Part shown: positions 25,619 to 29,811 of the stretch, piece after piece | How positions within the stretch are numbered: the first letter of the stretch is position 1 | Layout: every line of letters starts with the position of its first letter | Source of the DNA: a virus | IMG/VR virus record: IMGVR_UViG_3300027749_000376 | Location: 1-29,811 of that record | Reading direction: 5' to 3' (one strand) | Length of the DNA stretch: 29,811 bases | The notes under the pieces: model-generated | The model's input: the letters and a program-made list of their open reading frames with translations, nothing else | Told to the model about the DNA's origin: nothing | The model's database searches: none | Made by a program: the position numbers and the translations under genes

Positions 25619-28555
25619 TTATCCTCTTCCAAAGTTATCTGCCACTGGTCCTAACGCAGTGTTTATTGTATTCATTGCACCTGCCCCTGCATTTTGTAAT
25701 CTTTGCATTGGATCCATTACATTGTTAATACTTCCCACCGATCCAAGTAATCCAGCACCTCCTAATTGTGAAGGATCCACAAACGTTGACGGAGGACTTA
25801 TACCAAACCCAGTATTTTTAGTAGAACCAACCCCAGTAGTAGGTGTAGTTGATGATGCTGCGCCCACTCTTGATGCAGTATCAGCCATTTGACTTTCACC
25901 TGGCTTTCCGGTGCCTCCCGACGGCCTGCCTTCATCGGCTGATGGTTTTGCATCACCAAATGTAGCTACATTACACTCCAAATCTTGTATAAATTTACCT
26001 TTACTAAATGTACTGGTACATAATCTAACTTGATATATTACTCCGCCACCACGACTATTTAACGAATCTTGCGCTTGCTTAGGATATCTCCAAAAGTAAA
26101 TAGAATCATTTATAGTAAGAGTGCCGGTTTTGTTATCATAATCTCTTGGTTCTTTAAAATCAATTTCAATAAAAGTTTGCCCCCCATTAGGACTTATAGA
26201 AAAGCCATCTGTCCCGTAAAATTGATGATAGAATTGATCAATACTAGTAGGTGAGGTTTGCATTAAAAAATCTGGATCGCCCAATATCTGTATCTTAGCT
26301 GTAGCATATGCTGATGGGTCATATAAACTAGTTAGATATGAATTTTGTGCTTCTAAGCCCACATCTAATCTACCTTGTGTAGGTTGATTATTTGGTTGTC
26401 CTTGTTTAATTGGTACATCATTGGGTCCAGCTTGTGCAGAACTAGGTGCACCGTCGGTGTCTAATGCTACAACATAAAAATTGTTATTCATTTCCTGTTC
26501 ATATTTTAAAACTTCAGTGTTTTTTCCAGTAAACCAATAATTATATCTTTTTTGCGGACCATAGTATGGAGTAGTTTGCATATCATATGCACTTACAACT
26601 ACAGGAGTATCATATATTTGTATTATATAAGTTATCTTATATGCCCAATCACCTTGTTTTTTGTCCCACCCTTTTATTTCTACTTGAGTACCTATGTTGA
26701 ACCATTCAATATCTACCTTCTTGCCCTGCCCGGGATCTTTATCCGCAGATACAAATTCTTTTTTCTTGCCATCCGGCTGGGTAGTTGATTGATATACTTT
26801 AATTAACTTAGATTCCATGAAATCACTTTGTGTTACAATCGCATTAATCGCCTGTATAATAGGCGTACCAGTAGTTATTTTAAGTTCTTTTAAATTTGCA
26901 TTAGGTACTGCTGGCCCGCTACTAGCATTAGATTCATTAGATTTGCTACTATCGGTTATTGCAGGGTTCATGGCCCATTTTCTTTTATCTAAATCAGCTT
27001 TACTTATTATTGATGCATCTTTAATAAGAAAGTCAGCATCACCCATAAATTTAATATCATATTCATTTGCTATCTCTATTTTACCCGTGTCTTTTGCTAT
27101 TTTTGCATCTCTGTTTAATTTAGTAAGCAAGCCAAATGTTCCAGTTTGTTTAGGGGTAGTAGATGCTTGTTCACCTTGTTTAGCACCTGCCTGTCCGCCA
27201 CCCATTAATACATCATATACAGTTTGTCCTACCAGAGTAGTTTCATGCCAAACTACACCGTTCTTTTGTCCAAATACAGCACCTTGGGGAGTAGAGACAG
27301 CCTCTATATTATAAACAACCATTTTACCATCAATTTTAAATTTAAGTTTACTGATGGTTATATCATAATATCTCTTAAACAATCCATTAGCATTTGCAGA
27401 CGGATCACCTTCAGCATTTGTAATTTTTGATGAATCTATTAAATTACCATTTTCGTCATATCCCAAAAATTGAATTCCTAATATAAAAAATTGACGTGAA
27501 GGATTTTGAACATCCTGATAATTTGTACTATTTGTTAATGGTGCTAGTGCATTGGATGCGTTTCTCATTCTTGTAACAAATGAAAATCCATAAGGTTCGT
27601 ATATATTAAATGTTAGTTGTGTTGTGTTTGTATCAGATCCAGTATCTTGTGTGCTAGTTGCTTGTGTTATTTTTAAATCATCTATAAAGAAATCTACATC
27701 TTCAAATCCAGGCGCACGTTTTTCGGTTGAGTTAATACCACCACTTTGTGCAAGTAAGAAAGCACCACTAACTCCACCTGCACCACCTGCTCTATTACTA
27801 TTATCAAACGCGGGCTTAGTATTAATATCTGTTCTATTTGAATTCATAAATGCAGTATATGCATCAGGTGTTATCATATACAATGACAATTGATATGTAT
27901 AGCTGCTAAAATTCCCTAGTGGGTTTTCTAATCGTCTGCCAGGTAATTCAACTTTAGGTAACTTTTTGCCGGTAATAGTTACCGGGTCTAATACGGTTGA
28001 ACTACCAGGAGGTGGTGGAGTATTAGATGTGCCTGGTTTTGATGCTACAGGTATATTAGAATTTGTTTGATTGGGTCCGCCTTTATCATCATTTGCAGCA
28101 CCGGATGCTACATATGCTTTATTTTGTTGGTCAGTTTGTTCTGGGGTTTTGGCAGCGTTATCTTCTACTTCTTTGTTTTTGGCATCTACTGCTGCTTGTG
28201 CCTCAGCTTTTTTTGCATCTCTAGCTGTAGTATATTCTTTTGTCAGAGCCGTTTGAGCATTGTTACGTGTTACAACAGCTTCATATATTGCATTACCTGC
28301 TGCTTTTTCATCAGCTGGTAATGCATCAATTTCTTGTCTCATAGTAGCAAACAATGGCTTTACTATACCTGTATATGTTAATCTGGCTGCATTATAATCT
28401 GCTTGTATTGCAGCAATTTGCTCTAATGCAGTTGGATCTTTTGGATCAACTGCATTTAGCCTTTCTGTTACCGATTGAACTACCGGGCTAAAGGCGGCAA
28501 GTGCAGCATCTATTTGATCTGCTTGTTGCTGTAAAAGGTCTAATGCTGCTGACAT
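25619..28555 (-). CDS. Baseplate hub-like structural protein (978 aa)
   Basis: The first 150 residues are Ala/Gln/Lys/Glu-rich and look helical or coiled-coil ('MSAALDLLQQQADQIDAALA', 'KEYTTARDAKKAEAQAAVDA'). A Pro/Asn/Ser linker (about 150-205) follows. A long beta-rich part begins with 'NPLGNFSSYTYQLSLYMITP' near 211-230; its last recognisable segment has 'DSIYFWRYPKQAQDSLNSRG' and 'VRLCTSTFSKGKFIQDLECN'. The final 100 or so residues are a Gly/Ser/Pro tail. The 'SYTYQLSLYMITP' block is familiar from large tail proteins of aquatic T4-like phages. Position just before the gp5-like spike suggests the gp27 hub role, but that is inferred from gene order, not demonstrated homology. One base separates its ATG from the gp53 stop (TAAGATG). 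Confidence 0.85.
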   Translation of the reverse strand: MSAALDLLQQQADQIDAALAAFSPVVQSVTERLNAVDPKDPTALEQIAAIQADYNAARLTYTGIVKPLFATMRQEIDALPADEKAAGNAIYEAVVTRNNAQTALTKEYTTARDAKKAEAQAAVDAKNKEVEDNAAKTPEQTDQQNKAYVASGAANDDKGGPNQTNSNIPVASKPGTSNTPPPPGSSTVLDPVTITGKKLPKVELPGRRLENPLGNFSSYTYQLSLYMITPDAYTAFMNSNRTDINTKPAFDNSNRAGGAGGVSGAFLLAQSGGINSTEKRAPGFEDVDFFIDDLKITQATSTQDTGSDTNTTQLTFNIYEPYGFSFVTRMRNASNALAPLTNSTNYQDVQNPSRQFFILGIQFLGYDENGNLIDSSKITNAEGDPSANANGLFKRYYDITISKLKFKIDGKMVVYNIEAVSTPQGAVFGQKNGVVWHETTLVGQTVYDVLMGGGQAGAKQGEQASTTPKQTGTFGLLTKLNRDAKIAKDTGKIEIANEYDIKFMGDADFLIKDASIISKADLDKRKWAMNPAITDSSKSNESNASSGPAVPNANLKELKITTGTPIIQAINAIVTQSDFMESKLIKVYQSTTQPDGKKKEFVSADKDPGQGKKVDIEWFNIGTQVEIKGWDKKQGDWAYKITYIIQIYDTPVVVSAYDMQTTPYYGPQKRYNYWFTGKNTEVLKYEQEMNNNFYVVALDTDGAPSSAQAGPNDVPIKQGQPNNQPTQGRLDVGLEAQNSYLTSLYDPSAYATAKIQILGDPDFLMQTSPTSIDQFYHQFYGTDGFSISPNGGQTFIEIDFKEPRDYDNKTGTLTINDSIYFWRYPKQAQDSLNSRGGGVIYQVRLCTSTFSKGKFIQDLECNVATFGDAKPSADEGRPSGGTGKPGESQMADTASRVGAASSTTPTTGVGSTKNTGFGISPPSTFVDPSQLGGAGLLGSVGSINNVMDPMQRLQNAGAGAMNTINTALGPVADNFGRG

Positions 28556-28556
28556 C

Positions 28557-28862
28557 TTATATACCTAACACTTGTCTTACTAAATCTGCTTTAGGTAAAT
28601 ATATACCCACACCAGCAACAAAATCAAAATAAGGATCTTTTAATCTGTTTGGATTTCTACTTGCAAATACCCACCACAATCTACTATCAGCATATATGTC
28701 ATATGCTAATAAGTCAGGTCGATATTCATATACTTGTCCTATCTCCCAATATATATCGGAGGGTTGAAATGGTATTGGACGATTAACCATTACATCTAAA
28801 AATTGATTGTTAACAATGCCTGTACTATAGTACGGGCTTGTTGCTGGATATAAACTACTCAT
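28557..28862 (-). CDS. 53: Baseplate wedge protein gp53-like, short form (101 aa)
   Basis: Core 'YEYRPDLLAYDIYADSRLWW' followed by 'VFASRNPNRLKDPYFDF' and 'GVGIYLPKADLVRQVLGI' matches the gp53/LysM-like wedge family, where an R-P-D-L-L-x-Y-D block, W-W-V-F and a final G-x-x-I-Y-L-P strand are typical. T4 gp53 is 196 residues, so this is a compact version. The ATG at 28862 is preferred over an in-frame TTG two codons earlier (28868): GGAGG lies nine bases before the ATG, and the ATG overlaps the previous gene's stop as TAATG. gp53 joins neighbouring wedges in T4. Confidence 0.85.
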   Translation of the reverse strand: MSSLYPATSPYYSTGIVNNQFLDVMVNRPIPFQPSDIYWEIGQVYEYRPDLLAYDIYADSRLWWVFASRNPNRLKDPYFDFVAGVGIYLPKADLVRQVLGI

Positions 28863-29811
28863 TACCAAATTCCTCCGCCTGATTTACGTTGTGTTCCTCT
28901 TAATAAAGCACCAGTGCCATATTCTTTTAAACTAAAGTTATTGCTAATATCATTTCTTGTTACTATTGGAACTGCTGTAATCGTAATAGATATTTTAGTA
29001 GGTACATATGTTGGTTCTTTTTTTGCTGATTGTGATTTATTAAATACAGGCGGTGCTGCAAGTGCCCCGGGTGAAGTACCTGCAGCATGTGCCCGATTAA
29101 CTGATATACTATTGCTGTTACTAGACGGAACGTTTTGCGGTGCAGTACTTACTCCCGGTGGAGGTGCAGCACTTTGCGCCCTGATATAATCTACATCAGT
29201 TGGCAACGTATAAGTAAAACCAGTGATAGCTAATGGGTGTCTATCAAATTGATATGTGCCTAATCCACTCAAGTAACATAATGGAGGAGGTGTTCCGTTT
29301 CTAGGAGTTTGATCTTTACCATAAAACATTTTTGTCACGGATCTAAAAAAGTGTATTACTGCCAACAAATAATTTGCTTCTGCCGTATCTTGTGCTGTGA
29401 AGTCACATGTTATGTTGATTGAATCAACTGCGCTTCCCCTATAAGAATAAAATTTATAGTTACTATGTGTTAGTTCATTAGGATCATATGATGCACTATA
29501 TTGTACTTGTATACCAGGAGTATACGGAAAAATTACTCCATTGGTTGCTGCTAAGGGAAGTAGTATACCTTCATTGCCTTTATTTTTGTATAGATAATCA
29601 GCACCGGGTGCCAAACTTAATCGTACACGCCAATCTTCTGCTGCAACTGCATTTTTAGCATCTTGTTGTGTGGCTTGTGAATTTGTGTTTTCTTTTGGTC
29701 CAGATAGTCCTTGTTGTGCAGCACCAGGTGTTCTACCAATGCCTTGTGCAGCAATAGCTTCTGCTGCTGCTACATCAACTGGGTTCTTAGGATACGCAGA
29801 ATCTTCATCTA
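28862..29811 (-). CDS. Tail tube/baseplate junction protein, 5' end outside window (about 315 aa visible)
   Basis: The frame is open to the right edge. A TTG at 29614 could be taken as a start, but upstream codons continue without a stop and read '...NAVAAEDWRVRLSLAPGADY', clearly part of the same domain, so the true start lies beyond 29811. Visible order: Ala/Gln-rich leader, then the domain 'EDWRVRLSLAPGADYLY', 'TNGVIFPYTPGIQVQYSASY', 'DPNELTHSNYKFYSY', 'ITCDFTAQDTAEANYLLAV' and 'IHFFRSVTKMFYGKDQTP', ending in 'ITGFTYTLPTDVDYIRAQ'. A Pro/Ser/Asn linker and a short C-terminal strand region follow. I know this domain from virion proteins of aquatic T4-like phages. Lying just before gp53, a gp48/gp54-like tube-initiator role is plausible but inferred. 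The stop TAA overlaps the gp53 ATG. Confidence 0.85.
   Translation of the reverse strand, partial: DEDSAYPKNPVDVAAAEAIAAQGIGRTPGAAQQGLSGPKENTNSQATQQDAKNAVAAEDWRVRLSLAPGADYLYKNKGNEGILLPLAATNGVIFPYTPGIQVQYSASYDPNELTHSNYKFYSYRGSAVDSINITCDFTAQDTAEANYLLAVIHFFRSVTKMFYGKDQTPRNGTPPPLCYLSGLGTYQFDRHPLAITGFTYTLPTDVDYIRAQSAAPPPGVSTAPQNVPSSNSNSISVNRAHAAGTSPGALAAPPVFNKSQSAKKEPTYVPTKISITITAVPIVTRNDISNNFSLKEYGTGALLRGTQRKSGGGIW
28872..28876 (-). promoter_or_regulatory. Strong Shine-Dalgarno of the gp53-like gene
   Basis: The minus strand reads GGAGG at this position, nine bases before the ATG at 28862 and inside the last codons of the upstream gene. It fits the ATG rather than the TTG at 28868, which would be only three bases away. 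Confidence 0.75.

Noticed and set aside
26817-27314. A 165-codon plus-strand frame with hydrophobic stretches
   Set aside because: Lies entirely antisense to the 978-aa hub-like gene, which is clearly coding; hydrophobicity is a by-product of reading Asp/Glu/Lys/Asn codons backwards.
28862-28868. TTG at 28868 as start of the gp53-like gene
   Set aside because: The GGAGG element is correctly spaced for the ATG at 28862, not for the TTG, and the ATG overlaps the upstream stop as at two other junctions.
29612-29614. TTG at 29614 as the start of the rightmost gene
   Set aside because: The same frame is open to the window edge and the codons just before it encode a conserved-looking domain start (EDWRVRLSL), so the TTG is an internal Leu codon.
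1-29811. Diversity-generating retroelement or CRISPR array associated with the tail genes
   Set aside because: No reverse transcriptase, template/variable repeat pair or spaced palindromic repeats were seen; the only tandem DNA repeats are coding units in the 584-aa gene.

Overview
The window is a block of virion genes from an AT-rich tailed phage (Caudoviricetes, myovirus type) with a T4-like baseplate. The recognisable proteins are baseplate wedge gp6, wedge gp25, wedge gp53 and a gp5-like hub/spike. Their order, together with several large proteins of a style familiar from T4-like viruses of aquatic bacteria, suggests a marine or freshwater phage. The host cannot be read from the sequence. 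No integrase, tRNA, CRISPR array, insertion sequence or host-like gene is visible, and every convincing gene is on the minus strand.

In transcription order (right to left) the layout is as follows. A structural protein, possibly the tube-initiator/tail-tube cap, enters from the right edge with its 5' end outside the window (28862-29811). It is followed by a short gp53-like wedge protein (28557-28862), a 978-aa hub-like protein with a helical N-terminus (25619-28555), and a gp5-like OB-fold/beta-helix spike protein without a lysozyme domain (24154-25608). Next come a 296-aa Ala/Gly/Ser-rich protein (23264-24154), a 584-aa Ala/Gly-rich protein built from near-identical tandem DNA repeats (21510-23264), gp25 (21041-21490) and a large gp6 (17596-20988). 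The left 17.6 kb is one uninterrupted reading frame (1-17567) of at least 5,855 residues that leaves the window still open.

The genes are packed tightly. Three junctions share a TAATG stop/start and one more is separated by a single base. The widest gaps lie in front of gp6 and the giant gene, with a shorter one before gp25. Octamers matching the T4 late-promoter box (TATAAATA, or one mismatch) sit about 16-17 bases before the gp25 and gp6 starts. The cluster therefore looks like a late operon that builds the hub, spike and wedge of the baseplate and then a giant virion protein.

The most striking object is the giant protein. By eye it holds two complete seven-bladed beta-propellers of different types: seven FG-GAP-like repeats around residues 2357-3036 and seven BNR/Ycf48-like repeats around residues 5030-5349. 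It also carries about ten scattered copies of an 'FGGI...YYV' module, plus other short modules, one of which is inserted inside a copy of the FGGI module. It follows gp6, where T4 has the wedge gene gp7, and may combine a baseplate-attached N-terminus with a long modular region for host binding or decoration. No stretch longer than 52 bases is without a gene.
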